From the NCBI RefSeq assembly GCF_900182915.1, contig NZ_FXUG01000024.1:1-55756 (forward strand): a stretch of DNA of 55,756 nucleotides, written 5' to 3'. Origin of the DNA: Neorhodopirellula lusitana. Lineage in GTDB: Bacteria; Planctomycetota; Planctomycetia; Pirellulales; Pirellulaceae. The notes under the pieces are model-generated. The model saw only the letters and a list, made by a program, of their open reading frames with translations, searched no databases and was not told the origin of the DNA. The position numbers were made by a program, and so were the translations under genes. Numbering within the stretch: position 1 is the stretch's first letter; each line of letters starts with the position of its first letter. Shown piece after piece: positions 1-9,035 of this stretch.

Positions 1-596
1 TGGTTTGTAGCACTCGCATATGTAATGCGATTAACCGTTTCCAGCGAGGCCATTTTTTTTGCCAGCAAACAACACGCCTAAGCTGGACGCTCTCTTTAGC
101 CGATCGCAGCTTATTCCAAGTCACCAGGCCAACTCCAGCTTCATGCTCCCGAGAATATTCAGGTGCTATTCGGGGGAAGGTGTGTGAAATCGGCTAAAGC
201 CTTGACTCCAACGGTTTGGGTGAGAAATAGGTGACCATTTCCGTTTCCATCTTATTGACGGGTTGAGGCGTCCCGCACTATGCGGTGGCGGGATCCATCA
301 AAGGGGGCAGGCCTGAACGGCACGGGCTTAAGCTGCTCTGATCTAGATGTAGTGCCATTTGTGCCATGCACCCACTTTCGCTCGCAACCCGAACCGAAAG
401 CGTTTCGCCACAGCAGTTTAGGCTTTAGCCCGTGCCACTCGTGTCCGGTACCGATTTGGTGATCATTCGCTGCGTTTTTCCTGAAATCCCTGTCATCCAA
501 GTCGATATCGGTACTGGGCGTCTCTCCTTCCCCAAGCAAAGGGGAAAGCTGTGCGTCGATATCTCATCTGCCCACCGACTCCATCCGCAGGCTTCG
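1..596. other. Left-edge non-coding stretch
   Basis: No convincing gene is visible here. Short open frames exist on both strands, but none has a recognisable motif, a good ribosome-binding site or a coherent neighbour. The right part is the 3' flank of the sulfatase gene that ends at 597. A gene truncated by the left edge cannot be excluded. Confidence 0.4.
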
Positions 597-1958
597 TCAC
601 CGCTTAGGTTTGGCTGCATCTTTCGGCAACCATTTCGCCAAGTCGTCTTTGACGATTTGCAACTCAGGCTTGCCGGCCAAGTTGTTGTACTCATACGGAT
701 CATTTTGACTGTCGTACAATTCCTCGTCGCCGTTGGCGTACCGAATGTAGCGATACTGCTCGCTCCGAACCGCATGGTTTTCATATCCGTGGGTGGTGAT
801 CGCGGGAAAGTCCCAAGCAGCGTTTGGGTTCTTCAATAACGATGTGATTTCGCGACCTTCCACATGATCGGGAATCGGCACTCCGGCAAGCTTGCAAAGC
901 GTCGGGTAGACCGACATCAAATCCACGGTCCGTTCGCACCGTGTTCCTGACGTGGTCATGCCGGGAACGACCCAGATCATCGGGGTACGTGCCGGTTCTT
1001 CCCACAACGCAAATTTGCGCCAGTGTTGCTTTTCGCCGAGCGACCAACCGTGATCGGTCCAAAGAACCAAGATCGTGTTGTCCTTTTGTGGGCTGTTTTC
1101 ATACGCATCAAGCAACCGCCCCAGGTTCATGTCGGTGTAAGCACACGTCGCCAGGTAAGACTGGATCGCCGCTTTCCAACGTCCAGACTTCAAAAACTTC
1201 TTGTGGTCTTTGTCGGCACCAGCCATCCGCAGACCGGCCGGGGGCAAATCATCCAGATCGTTTTCACGGTGTGGCGGAAGTTGAATCGAATCCAGCGGAA
1301 AGGCGTCGTAGTACTTTCTCGGTGCAACGAAAGGCAGGTGAGGTTTGTAGAGACCGCAGGCGATGAAGAATGGCTGGCTAGATTCGGAGTTCAGGCGATC
1401 GATGCAGTAGTTGGTCGTGTGCCAATCGATCAAGTCATCATCCTTCAAATTCGGATGGACTTTGTCGTTGTGATATCCATCCATTTTTTGAACACCGGGA
1501 CCATGGGACGACAATCCTTTCTTGGACATGTAATCGGTCCATTCGGAGGGGTGAAAACCCATCGAATGATAAATCTTGCCCGCACCGAAAACCTTGTATC
1601 CGGCGTTCAAAAATTGAGCCGCCATGCCATCGCCGGCGGGGTGGTACTTCTTCCACTGATCGCCGTTCTTGTAGCAACCGGTTGTCCAAGGTCGGCGTCC
1701 CCCCATCAACGCACATCGAGAGGGTTCACAAGCGGGAACGGCGCAGTAGGCGTTGGTGAACGCCACTCCCATCTTGGCTAGCCGATCGAAGTTGGGCGTT
1801 TGGGCTTGAGGATTCCGCCCCATGAACGTCAACCAATGATTAAGGTCATCAACCGCCACCATCAACACATTGGGTTGCTTAGGCTGAGCGTTGACCTGTC
1901 CAAACGCCGAATCCGCCAAGGAAGCGAAAACGATGCAGATGACGCAAAAGTGTCTCAT
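597..1958 (-). CDS. Sulfatase, iduronate-2-sulfatase-like, secreted
   Basis: A type I sulfatase of 453 residues, predicted to hydrolyse sulfate esters in the periplasm or outside the cell. The start at 1958 gives an N-terminal signal peptide (about residues 1-20, ending SAFGQ). Longer upstream starts would only add proline-rich, low-quality sequence. A metal-binding DD lies at residues 37-38, and CEPSR at 77-81 is the Cys-type motif whose cysteine is converted to formylglycine. A DHG metal/substrate motif follows in WTDHGWSLGEKQHW, as in iduronate-2-sulfatase relatives. Planctomycetes carry many such genes for sulfated algal polysaccharides. The exact substrate cannot be read from sequence. 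No clear Shine-Dalgarno sequence is seen. It is transcribed away from the IS66 remnant, and no maturase or transporter is adjacent. Confidence 0.9.
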   Translation of the reverse strand: MRHFCVICIVFASLADSAFGQVNAQPKQPNVLMVAVDDLNHWLTFMGRNPQAQTPNFDRLAKMGVAFTNAYCAVPACEPSRCALMGGRRPWTTGCYKNGDQWKKYHPAGDGMAAQFLNAGYKVFGAGKIYHSMGFHPSEWTDYMSKKGLSSHGPGVQKMDGYHNDKVHPNLKDDDLIDWHTTNYCIDRLNSESSQPFFIACGLYKPHLPFVAPRKYYDAFPLDSIQLPPHRENDLDDLPPAGLRMAGADKDHKKFLKSGRWKAAIQSYLATCAYTDMNLGRLLDAYENSPQKDNTILVLWTDHGWSLGEKQHWRKFALWEEPARTPMIWVVPGMTTSGTRCERTVDLMSVYPTLCKLAGVPIPDHVEGREITSLLKNPNAAWDFPAITTHGYENHAVRSEQYRYIRYANGDEELYDSQNDPYEYNNLAGKPELQIVKDDLAKWLPKDAAKPKR

Positions 1959-2101
1959 TAAAATACCGCGGGGGAGGGAGGGGAGGGCGGAGGTTCGGAA
2001 CGGCGGGGTAGGTGGTGCGTTCGTCGGGCTGGGTGCGACGTGTTCCAAAGTGGATGCGACCAGAAGCATTGGACCGGCTGAAAGACTGTTAGGCGTCGAC
2101 T

Positions 2102-2751
2102 GATCAGGATTCTTCGGACACGAAGCCTGGACGGTGTACGACAAGTTCACCTCGGCGTCCCATCCGCAATGCTTCACGCACCTGCTTGGGCGATGTGATT
2201 CGTTGATCGGTAGCGGAACCGGTGGTGCGTTGGCGTTACCGCGTGGAGTGAAAGACGTGCTGCTGAAGGGCTTTAAGTATCGCAACCGATTTCGACGCCG
2301 CGAGATGACTGCTCATGGGATGAAGGTGATGGCGGGTCGGCTGACTATACAGATGTGAAAGTTGGTTCGTCACCCGAGGACGCACGCTGCCAATGAACGG
2401 TTCGCCAAGTTCTTGGAAAAGAATCTCGATAGTCTGTTCACGTTCCTGCATCATCTCGGCGCTGACGCAACAAACTGGCGTGGCGAACAAGCGATCCGTC
2501 CCGCGGTCGTCAATCGAAAAGTGTGGGGCGGCAACCGCACCGAAGTCAGAGCGTTGGCTCGGTCACGAATCATGAGCGTGATGCATACGTGCAAGCAAAG
2601 ACTGGCCGATCCCTTCGACTTCATCCGCCGTCAACTGACCGCGACGAGCTTGCCCTGCCACTCCCTATCACGGCACAGTAATCAAGCAACCTTATCGAAC
2701 GGTAAGGGATCTGAACCTTTGATAGGGGTTCGGTTTGTTATGGTTGCATGA
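2102..2751 (+). pseudogene. IS66-family transposase (TnpC) C-terminal remnant with in-frame stop
   Basis: Reading one frame from 2102 gives a stretch resembling the C-terminal half of IS66-type transposases: GHEAWTVYDKFTSASHPQC, then HLLGRCD, FRRREMTAHG and MAGRL. After an in-frame TGA at 2356-2358 the same frame continues with NERFAKFLEKN, FTFLHH, EQAIRPAVVNRKVWGGNRTE and MSVMHTCKQR, the characteristic end of the family. The catalytic N-terminal half, the accessory tnpA/tnpB genes and the left end of the IS are missing. I see no clear terminal inverted repeats. The fragment lies in the divergent gap between the sulfatase and the small lipoprotein, so it may have altered their promoters. It is a dead remnant. 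Confidence 0.8.
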
Positions 2752-2873
2752 AGATAGTTCCGCTGCGTCAATCAGGTCTACTTCTACGATTCGAAATCTG
2801 TAGATTTCTTGGGATGACTAGTTCCTTCGGACAATCTCTCGTTCCGATCACTCAACGACTTTCAGCAGACACG

Positions 2874-3065
2874 ATGCTTCTTTCACATAGCGGATCAATA
2901 CGCTGGCAATGCGTCCTTCTTTTTACGATCGCCTTGGTTCTCGGCTGTGGCGATTCAGAACGCCACACCACAACCGGTGAAGAGCTCAGTGACTACTTGG
3001 ATCAACATCCCGAACTTGCCGAGACGGTGGAAGATGATGTCGACCCTGCCATGAACCAAAAATAG
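2874..3065 (+). CDS. Small predicted lipoprotein
   Basis: A 63-residue protein with a typical lipoprotein signal. A short charged N-terminus (SGSIRW) is followed by the hydrophobic run VLLFTIALVLG and a lipobox ending LVLGC, so the mature protein would start at that cysteine (about residue 26). The mature part is short and acidic (EELSDYLDQHPELAETVEDD). The start at 2874 puts the signal at the N-terminus. A longer open frame from 2748 would place 42 extra residues before it. It lies 98 bases before the DUF1559 gene on the same strand. Small lipoproteins near DUF1559 genes are common in planctomycetes, so a shared envelope role is inferred. Function unknown. Confidence 0.7.
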   Translation: MLLSHSGSIRWQCVLLFTIALVLGCGDSERHTTTGEELSDYLDQHPELAETVEDDVDPAMNQK

Positions 3066-3091
3066 CGGCTGACTTCGTTCAACTTTGAACT

Positions 3092-3115
3092 TTTCGACAT
3101 GGTCAAAGTTCATGC
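3092..3115. repeat. Short inverted repeat in lipoprotein-DUF1559 gap
   Basis: AACTTTGA and its complement TCAAAGTT lie about 14 bases apart between the two genes. This could be an operator or a weak hairpin. No T-run follows, so it is not a convincing terminator. Confidence 0.35.
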
Positions 3116-3163
3116 TTCTTACACTCGCGATCAGAATCTCTTACCTACACAAACCGGTGCCCA

Positions 3164-4414
3164 ATGCTTCATTCGATTAGTTGGAAACGACGAACAGCAT
3201 TTACTCTTGTTGAATTGTTGGTGGTGATCGCCATCATTGGCGTTTTAGTTGGACTATTGCTTCCGGCTGTCCAAGCCGCTCGCGAAGCCGCACGAAGAAT
3301 GAGTTGCAGCAACAACTTCAAGCAATTGGGTTTGGCGATTCACAACTACCACTCCGCGTATAACAGAATGCCCAAGCACTATGGCGGGACTTACCAAACC
3401 ATTGCCGGGACAGCTGCAAACACAACTGCGGCGGCAACGGCTTCGGCGGCTGCGGGAACGAACCGGAACGAACTGAGTGTGTTGGTAGGGCTAACGCCAT
3501 TCATCGAACAGCAAGGTCTTTGGGAACAAATCAGCAACGTCTTTGAGGTCACGGTTGGCTCGAGCCCGGGAACCTATTTCGCACCAATGGGCCCAGACAC
3601 AAACATGATTCTGTCGGGTCATGCGATCAATCAGTACGACCCGTGGATGACTGAATTGCCGGGACTTCGTTGTCCAAGCGATCCGGGCAGAGGACTGCCA
3701 GCGTCTGGCAGAACCAACTATGCCGTTTCATTGGGCGATTCATTCCGTCAAAGTCATGTCGGCCCCGCCAACCAATACGGGGTCGTCAATGAGGACCGAT
3801 CAATACTCACCAGGCAGTGCTGCCGAGGCGTCTTTGTCCCACGGACGTTTGTCAAGTTTCGTGATATTTTGGACGGCTTGTCCAATTCCATCATGATGGG
3901 CGAAATCCGAACGGACCTAGGGGACGGGCACATTACTACGTTCGTTGCCAAGAGCGGTGCCAACCTGCGAACGAATCCCAATGTTGCTTCGGTTTATATT
4001 GACCCAGAGCGTCCCCAGTATTGGCTTGAGGGAACGAATGAGGCATCTGGAAGGGCAGACAATCGCCGCGGTTACAAGTGGGCGTCTGGCCGGATGGTTC
4101 ATACGGCGGTCCATACAATCTTGCCACCGAATCGTCAGTGCAGTACGCATCAAAGCGGTAACGTTGGGGACGAGGGCATGATGACTGTCTCGAGCAACCA
4201 TCAAGGCGGCGCGCATATCTTAATGGCCGATGGGGCCGTGACTTTCGTGACGGACTCGATCGATGCCGGCAGCAGCACTCACAGTATTGTTCGGCCTTCA
4301 GGAAGCGCGGCCGACCCCACGCTCCCCGCAATTCCCGGATCAGCAAGTCCCTTCGGTCTTTGGGGAGCCCTGGGGACACGCGCCAACAGCGAAGTTATCA
4401 ACGAAGAGTTCTAA
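3164..4414 (+). CDS. DUF1559 protein with prepilin-type N-terminus
   Basis: A 416-residue member of the large planctomycete DUF1559 family. The N-terminus has a class III/type IV prepilin-like methylation motif (FTLVELLVV, residues about 13-21) followed by a hydrophobic helix and the family signature [19 protein letters not shown]. Near residue 350 is the H-x9-DG motif ([12 protein letters not shown]) typical of the family's C-terminus. It is expected to be exported and membrane- or surface-anchored as a pseudopilin. Biological role is unknown, and genomes of this phylum encode dozens of paralogues. The start at 3164 places the motif after a short basic leader, as expected. Probably co-transcribed with the preceding lipoprotein. 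Confidence 0.92.
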   Translation: MLHSISWKRRTAFTLVELLVVIAIIGVLVGLLLPAVQAAREAARRMSCSNNFKQLGLAIHNYHSAYNRMPKHYGGTYQTIAGTAANTTAAATASAAAGTNRNELSVLVGLTPFIEQQGLWEQISNVFEVTVGSSPGTYFAPMGPDTNMILSGHAINQYDPWMTELPGLRCPSDPGRGLPASGRTNYAVSLGDSFRQSHVGPANQYGVVNEDRSILTRQCCRGVFVPRTFVKFRDILDGLSNSIMMGEIRTDLGDGHITTFVAKSGANLRTNPNVASVYIDPERPQYWLEGTNEASGRADNRRGYKWASGRMVHTAVHTILPPNRQCSTHQSGNVGDEGMMTVSSNHQGGAHILMADGAVTFVTDSIDAGSSTHSIVRPSGSAADPTLPAIPGSASPFGLWGALGTRANSEVINEEF

Positions 4415-4635
4415 GGCATCCTACATTTTTCTGTGCGAATATGACAAAGGTGTCAGGTACGAATGGCATAGAACCGGAAGGTGCCAGCCACCTCCCCGGT
4501 TCCTCAGTTGATTGACGAACTGGCTTGGATGCAGTCACAATAAGCGATGAACGCGGAGTGGCGTCCATCGCGTTTTCATGATGGAAGATCAGCTGCGGCC
4601 ACCCAGTTATTGCCACCGTTCGGTCTGTGCTTTCA

Positions 4636-5097
4636 ATGAACCCGTTCCGTTCTCCGGCACCGCTTGCTGACAGTCCTCTGGTCCTCGAAGACTATGGTTA
4701 CGACGCCTGCCCAGTCTGCCGGAGCGATCTTCACGCTCGATCAATTCTGCTAAAGAATAAAGCCGTTTGCCCGCGCTGCCACGCCCCTGCAGCGTTCGCG
4801 TTTGACCATAGGAGGCTGCTGATCTTCGTTGGCAGTTTCGTAATATACTGTTTGGGATGCAGTGCGTCTTACTTCATCGCAACCAGGGCAGGTTTGGGTT
4901 ACTGGGGAGTTCCGTGTGCCTTGACGCCGATGGTTTTGTCCTATCCGTTTCGTTGGTGCACTGGTCGGTGCTATCCGGAACAACTTGTACGCCGTGGCTT
5001 TACGTCATCAACCGGTGACTTGCAGTTGCTGGCCCTTCGTCGGGCGGATAACCATCCCGATCAAGGAGAGCGGGCCAGTGATTGCGTTGGTCGCTAG
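4636..5097 (+). CDS. Small membrane protein with zinc-ribbon-like CxxC pairs
   Basis: A 153-residue protein starting MNPFRSPAPLADSP, a leader style common in small planctomycete membrane proteins. ATG 4636 is preferred to the in-frame GTG at 4627 because it gives this leader. CPVC (about residue 28) and CPRC (about 49) form a zinc-ribbon-like pair. Two hydrophobic segments follow (IFVGSFVIYCLGC, and WGVPCALTPMVLSYPF). The C-terminus is polar and extra cysteines are scattered. I do not recognise a named family. It is the last ordinary gene before the integrative elements, and element 1 may begin shortly after it. Confidence 0.6.
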   Translation: MNPFRSPAPLADSPLVLEDYGYDACPVCRSDLHARSILLKNKAVCPRCHAPAAFAFDHRRLLIFVGSFVIYCLGCSASYFIATRAGLGYWGVPCALTPMVLSYPFRWCTGRCYPEQLVRRGFTSSTGDLQLLALRRADNHPDQGERASDCVGR

Positions 5098-6387
5098 AAA
5101 CCTTTTTAGGGCCCGCCTTTTGATCGGCTGTGTTACCAATCACTTGCCTGGAAGCACGGCGGTGCTACGCATCTTCGGCCTGCGGTGACCGCATGATGAT
5201 AAGGTGCTTGCGTTGGCTCGGCGGGTTTGATTGCTTCACCGCTTCACTTGCAACTTGCGAGATGCCCGGCTTGTGGAGCAGGTCGTGTCGATCACGCCTT
5301 TGCAAAACTGCAGCGAAGTGGGCGCGTCAACGGTTCTTTGGCTGGAGCGTGCCCGCTGGCCAGGCAGAACGTGCAGTCAAATCGCGACCAACTTTATCGG
5401 GAATCACCCTGGCGCGGACGGCACGATAGAGCATTTGGGAATCACTGCCCGGAGTCTTCGCAAGAAGTTTGGCGATGACAAGTGTATCGACACATTTAAC
5501 GCTGGTGATGCCGAGGACTATCGGAAATGGTTGCAGACCAAGGGCAACGAGCGAAAAAAGTACAAAACCGGCCTCGCGATGGGGACTGTACGCCGCCGAA
5601 TCGGCCGCGTGAAGCCGTTCTTCAATGCGGCGATCAAGCACAAAATCATCGTTGAAAATCCGTTTGCCGGTGAAGCATCGGCATCGACTGGCAACCCTGA
5701 GAGGCTTGTTATGGTGCCCGCCGATTGGATTGAAAAGTGTATCCGTAAAGCTCTCTGCGAAGACTGGCGGATCATCTTGGCGTTTGCTCGCTACGCTGGG
5801 ATGCGGAGCCACGAAACTCGAATCCAAAAGTGGGAGGACATCGACCTTGTTAACAACATCATGATGGTTCGAAGCCACAAGACGCCGCCGGTACGTTGTT
5901 GCCCGATCTTCCCCGAACTACGTCCGCACTTACTTCGCGCTCGGGAGATGTCCCCAGAGGGTGCCGTGTATGTCCAAACCCGGTACGGTCACGCCGACAA
6001 CATCTTGACCACGTTGGACAAGATCATCTCCCGAGCGGGTTTGGTTCCGTGGGAGAAGCCCATGCAGAATTTGAGGGCGACACGGGAGACCGAATTGCTG
6101 TCCCACTCTCCTGCCAAGGACGTGACCAGCTGGCTTGGTAACTCACCTGACGTTGCGAACAAACACTACGCGATGACTATGCAGGCAAGTTTCGACCGAG
6201 CCGTTACCGAGGGTGCCAGGATCGTTGGCGTGACAACGCTGCCGCCGGCATCACCCAAACCGACACCTGATTACCCTAACGACATGTATGCGGACGATGT
6301 GGAAGTGGCCAGCGAAACGGCTCCACAGAAAACACCACAAAATCCACCACCGCCGATGCAGGCTAATGGCGGAAATCCCGAGACACG

Positions 6388-6444
6388 AAAAAAGCCGATT
6401 GAAGAAAATCCTGAGTATGACAGGAAGCTCTTCAATCGGCTTTT
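6388..6444 (-). terminator. Minus-strand intrinsic terminator (element 1 right end)
   Basis: Read on the minus strand, arms pairing AAGCCGATTGAAGA with TCTTCAATCGGCTT are followed by a run of T (the A-run at 6388-6393 on plus). It lies directly after the att core in the direction of tRNA transcription. It probably once terminated tRNA-Gln when element 1 was the element next to the tRNA. It overlaps the 3' end of integrase 1, antisense to it. Confidence 0.7.
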
Positions 6445-6459
6445 AGTGTTTCGCTTCAA

Positions 6460-6476
6460 AGCTACCCCGCTAGGAC
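6460..6476. repeat. att core, left copy (attL of element 2)
   Basis: AGCTACCCCGCTAGGAC, identical over 17 bases to 12085-12101, which is the 3' end of the tRNA-Gln gene. It is the left boundary of the 5.6-kb element and the former right boundary of the older element whose integrase gene crosses it. Confidence 0.88.
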
Positions 6477-6477
6477 G

Positions 6478-6696
6478 GCTGAGAATCAGCGTTTAACACC
6501 GCAAAACACGGGGCGAAACGAGATTCTAGGTTCTGGGGTGGGGCGTACGGGTGGGGCAGTCATCGACACGCAACCGCGCACCGAGGCCGTCACCGATCCC
6601 GTTTTGACGGAGCTCTGCGGGCTGTGGAAAGGCATCGACGATGCCGGGCGAATCGCGTTGTTGAACGTCGCCCGGTCGATGGGGAATGGCTGCTAG
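6478..6696 (+). pseudogene. Integrase C-terminal tail without a body
   Basis: Immediately right of the att core, an open frame without a start codon encodes about 72 residues. It contains ILGSGVGRTGGAVIDTQPRT and DPVLTELCGLWKGIDDAGR and ends ARSMGNGC before TAG at 6694-6696. The last part resembles the normal C-terminus of planctomycete integrases as I remember the family. It is in the same frame, relative to the 17-bp core, as integrase 2 at the other end of the element. Circularising the element would therefore append it to integrase 2 (459 to about 531 residues). Alternatively it is the relic of a third integrase copy. Confidence 0.65.
6529..6558 (+). repeat. 30-bp repeat shared with integrase 2
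   Basis: 28 of 30 bases match 11944-11973 inside integrase 2. Both encode the G-S-G-V-G-x-T-G-G-A motif. It shows that the left-end tail and integrase 2 derive from a common integrase gene. Confidence 0.85.
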
Positions 6697-7686
6697 CGGT
6701 CTACCGCTGTTACGAAGGCGTATAGGTAGTTGCTCCTTTCTCCGGTCGCTTTGGGGAGACTTTGTGTTGGTACCCCGTCGGGTCCTTTCCAGCGGTTGGG
6801 GTGCGAGGGTCGCTTCTCTGCAACGCTTCTCTGATTACAAATTCTGAAAACTGGCTTCGCTTCGCTTTACTAGCGTCGCGAGCTGTGGGCGGGAGTAGCC
6901 CAGTTGGGTCCCTCTGCAGCGTTGGTCTGTTTCGCGGTGAATAAAAGCCCGTGGTATCTTAGACACACTCCGGCGCTACAATTGGCGTGGGGGTCAGGGG
7001 GAACTTGTATCCAGCCCTCCCCTCTGGGTCCTTCCCGGACTTTTAACGACGACACCCGCGATTCATAGCCCCGGACTTCATAGAGAAAGTACGTCCGTTT
7101 AGAGAGCGTGGGGGTTGGGGGAAGGTCTGTTTCCACTTGACCGCCCACCCCGGGGCTTGGGTCCCTCCGGGGGGCGATAGCGAAGGCTTTCCCTTTCCGG
7201 TCCCGGTGTTCTCGCATCTGCGCCGGATAAACTGAGACCACCCCCACCCCCCGAAACATGTCGCCGGGCGGGGGTGGGTTGATTCTGAACGTTGCCCGGC
7301 CGCGACCTATCGTTGCCCGCTTTCCCCTTCACGTGCAGCAAAATGAATTTTGTGAACGGGGGGCGGTGGAAATCTGTTGCAGATGCGATTTTGGACCGTT
7401 GGATTGTCTCTCGCACCAACGATGTCACAATTCGGAGTTTTTGTGATCGGATTCTGTTCAGGCTGAGAAACGGAAGTCAGGCAACGCACCCGTTTGTTCA
7501 ACTGGGTTGGCAACCGTTTCGGCTAGTGAGACAATCGAGGAGCCGGATTGATCCCCGGCACGAATTGTTGCGGACTGATCCCCGCGACTTTCAAACGGGT
7601 AGGCGGGTAGCTCTCGTCGTTGATCCGCTCGAACGCACTGCAACCCTCGTGCATTCGGGCGGGTCATCCCACAAGGGGACGGAACT
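6697..7686. other. Non-coding, G-tract-rich region of the element
   Basis: Nearly 1 kb without a credible gene, although reading frames stay open by chance. It contains two similar G-rich stretches (gcgtgggggtcaggggg at about 6985 and gcgtgggggttggggg at about 7106). An inverted repeat of C-runs and G-runs lies at about 7238-7279 (ccacccccacccccc against gcgggggtggg). Several runs could form G-quadruplexes. Position between attL and the first gene would suit an origin, a regulatory RNA or decayed DNA. None of these can be shown from sequence alone. Confidence 0.5.
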
Positions 7687-8388
7687 TTGTCGAAACTTGC
7701 TGATTTGTTGAGACCGCACCGAGAAGCCGGGTTTGTTGAGTGGTGTATTGAGTTAGCGGAAAGGGAAAAGCGTTTATCGGCTGACCAGGTTTTGACTGCG
7801 GCTGAAAGTTTGCACCGATACTTGGCAGAAGCAATTGTTTTGCTCGAAGCGAAACGAGACGGTCGAAGTCTATCTTCAAAACGCGAAACGATGGCGGGGT
7901 TCTCAAAGCTCCTCCGATGCTATCGTGACAGAAAAGGCCTGCTGACCGATCTTGTGGTTGAAGCCGAACAAGCCTGGATAGCGTTAAGTTTCGTCGTTCC
8001 TGATGTTGTTTTTGATCAGCTTTATCGTGGTGACGATTGGGCCACGATTGAATCTTGGATGCGGCGTGTTCCAATCCTCTATTGGGATTGGCCCGGAAGT
8101 GAAATCCGTGAAATTTACGACACGGAGAAAGCTCGATGGATAGAGGGTTCTTACGGAGACGATTGGCAGGTTGTTTTTGACGTTATCGGTGCTGTGGCTG
8201 TAGTGCACCGCACCTTTCACGAATGGTCACACGGATCAGCCTCAACTGACCACGCGTTTCTGCATCACGACAATAGCTTGTCGCGTTTATATGAGCTGGA
8301 GCAAGTCTTGTTTCAGGTCTACTCAGAAACGCCAGTTGATAGACACACAGGTGAAAGAACAGTAGCACGTCGAATGTCTCCGAGATAG
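7687..8388 (+). CDS. Uncharacterised element protein, interrupted by in-frame TAG
   Basis: A 233-residue reading frame with a TTG start at 7687, preceded by AAGGGG about 9 bases upstream. The protein is soluble and charged, predicted mainly helical, with no motif I recognise (WCIELAEREKRLSADQVL, then FDQLYRGDDW, HRTFHEWSHGS). It stops at TAG 8386-8388, but the same frame continues open for another 98 codons to 8682 (IDEAATIIANRTIEKGL, then EFARVIGCSHRAKALKEAW). The continuation reads like part of the same protein. The gene is therefore either nonsense-mutated or two adjacent coding parts. It is the only candidate cargo gene of the element. Confidence 0.5.
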   Translation: MSKLADLLRPHREAGFVEWCIELAEREKRLSADQVLTAAESLHRYLAEAIVLLEAKRDGRSLSSKRETMAGFSKLLRCYRDRKGLLTDLVVEAEQAWIALSFVVPDVVFDQLYRGDDWATIESWMRRVPILYWDWPGSEIREIYDTEKARWIEGSYGDDWQVVFDVIGAVAVVHRTFHEWSHGSASTDHAFLHHDNSLSRLYELEQVLFQVYSETPVDRHTGERTVARRMSPR

Positions 8389-8682
8389 ATTGACGAAGCT
8401 GCAACGATCATCGCGAACCGGACTATTGAGAAAGGCCTACGCGTTGCCGGTATCACAGAGTTTGCTCGGGTGATCGGTTGCTCACATAGAGCAAAAGCAC
8501 TCAAAGAGGCTTGGGAAAAGTGGGGGCCGATGATTGCAGCGGAACCGTACCCCCAGCCAGCCAATGTTGACATTGGAGACTTGCCAAGTGACGGCGAGAC
8601 AATTGAGCAGCTGGTGAGGGATAGTGAGCGTCAGACGCGAGAAGATTACGGCAAGCCATCGGGGCGAAAGCGGCGGGTTTGA
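8389..8682 (+). pseudogene. In-frame continuation after the TAG of the 7687 gene
   Basis: Same frame as the preceding gene, with no intervening frameshift. It encodes about 97 residues including an HTH-like stretch (EFARVIGCSHRAKALKEAW) and ends GKPSGRKRRV. An independent start is possible at the GTG at 8470 but has no good ribosome-binding site. I favour the separated C-terminal part of a once-longer protein. Confidence 0.5.
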
Positions 8683-8691
8683 AAGCCGACC

Positions 8692-8709
8692 GGCGCGCCC
8701 GGGCGCGCC
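8692..8709. repeat. Perfect 18-bp GC palindrome
   Basis: GGCGCGCCCGGGCGCGCC, 9 bases after the 8680 stop. It may act as a transcription-ending hairpin, although no T-run follows, or as a protein-binding palindrome. Confidence 0.6.
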
Positions 8710-8753
8710 TTACTAATGCCGTTGTTTGCGTCTTCATTGCGAATTGCGCGCCC

Positions 8754-8790
8754 GTTGAATGAATGGTAGACGAACCTTTCATTCATCAAC
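8754..8790. promoter_or_regulatory. Inverted repeat upstream of the first HTH gene
   Basis: GTTGAATGAATG (8754-8765) faces CATTCATCAAC (8780-8790), complementary apart from one extra base. It lies 14 bases before ATG 8805. Likely an operator for one of the HTH proteins downstream, or an mRNA hairpin. It also argues that translation starts at 8805 rather than at 8763 inside the repeat. Confidence 0.5.
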
Positions 8791-8804
8791 ACGGGAAAAC
8801 GACT

Positions 8805-9035
8805 ATGGACACAGGCAACGCGCCTAAGCTTGTGACATCAGGTGTCATCGCTTCGGAATTGAACGTTCCGCTTCATCGTGTCTTGCGGGTGCTGCGAACG
8901 CGGCCCAGCATCTTGCCGACGGCCTATGCCGGGAATGTCCGACTGTATCGCCGCGACACGATCGCTCGCGTGCGGTACGAACTGACAGCAATCGATGCCC
9001 GCCGATGCCGTCGGGAGGTGCCAAACAATGGCTGA
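8805..9035 (+). CDS. Small helix-turn-helix protein, possible excisionase
   Basis: A 76-residue protein with a MerR/excisionase-like helix-turn-helix. VTSGVIASELNVPLHRVLRVL is the predicted recognition unit, followed by a wing-like AGNVRLYRRDTIARVRYEL. Small HTH proteins of this size next to tyrosine recombinases often act as recombination directionality factors or repressors. That role is inferred from size, fold and context. An in-frame ATG at 8763 would add 14 residues but lies within an inverted repeat. The 3' end overlaps the next gene by 8 bases, suggesting translational coupling. Confidence 0.7.
   Translation: MDTGNAPKLVTSGVIASELNVPLHRVLRVLRTRPSILPTAYAGNVRLYRRDTIARVRYELTAIDARRCRREVPNNG

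Larger units (their letters stand above)
5231..6496 (+). pseudogene. Tyrosine recombinase (integrase 1), 5'-degraded
   Basis: A tyrosine-recombinase gene closely related to the integrase at 10726-12105. The similarity covers the core-binding and catalytic parts: GDDKCIDTFNAGDAEDYRKWL matches GDDKTIDRVTAADAKRWRGWM, and TKGNERKK, TVRRRIGR and PIFPELRP are shared. Catalytic residues are visible: R192 (AGMRSHE), K217, the R of NLRATRETEL and Y in KHYAM. The N-terminal arm-binding region is missing or broken. Only a TTG start is available at 5231, and a piece matching WLAGV of integrase 2 sits just upstream in another frame (WLGGF, near 5215), so a frameshift near 5240 is likely. The 3' end runs through the att core at 6460-6476 into element 2. 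It is probably the relic integrase of an older element at the same tRNA. Confidence 0.75.

Noticed and set aside
2680..2712. Right terminal inverted repeat of the IS66 remnant
   Set aside because: CCTTA...TAAGG is a small palindrome, but there is no left end to pair with and the family end is not recognisable.
5089..5101. CGCTAGAAAC as a degenerate third att core
   Set aside because: Only about six contiguous bases match the 17-bp core; this is too little to claim a boundary for element 1.
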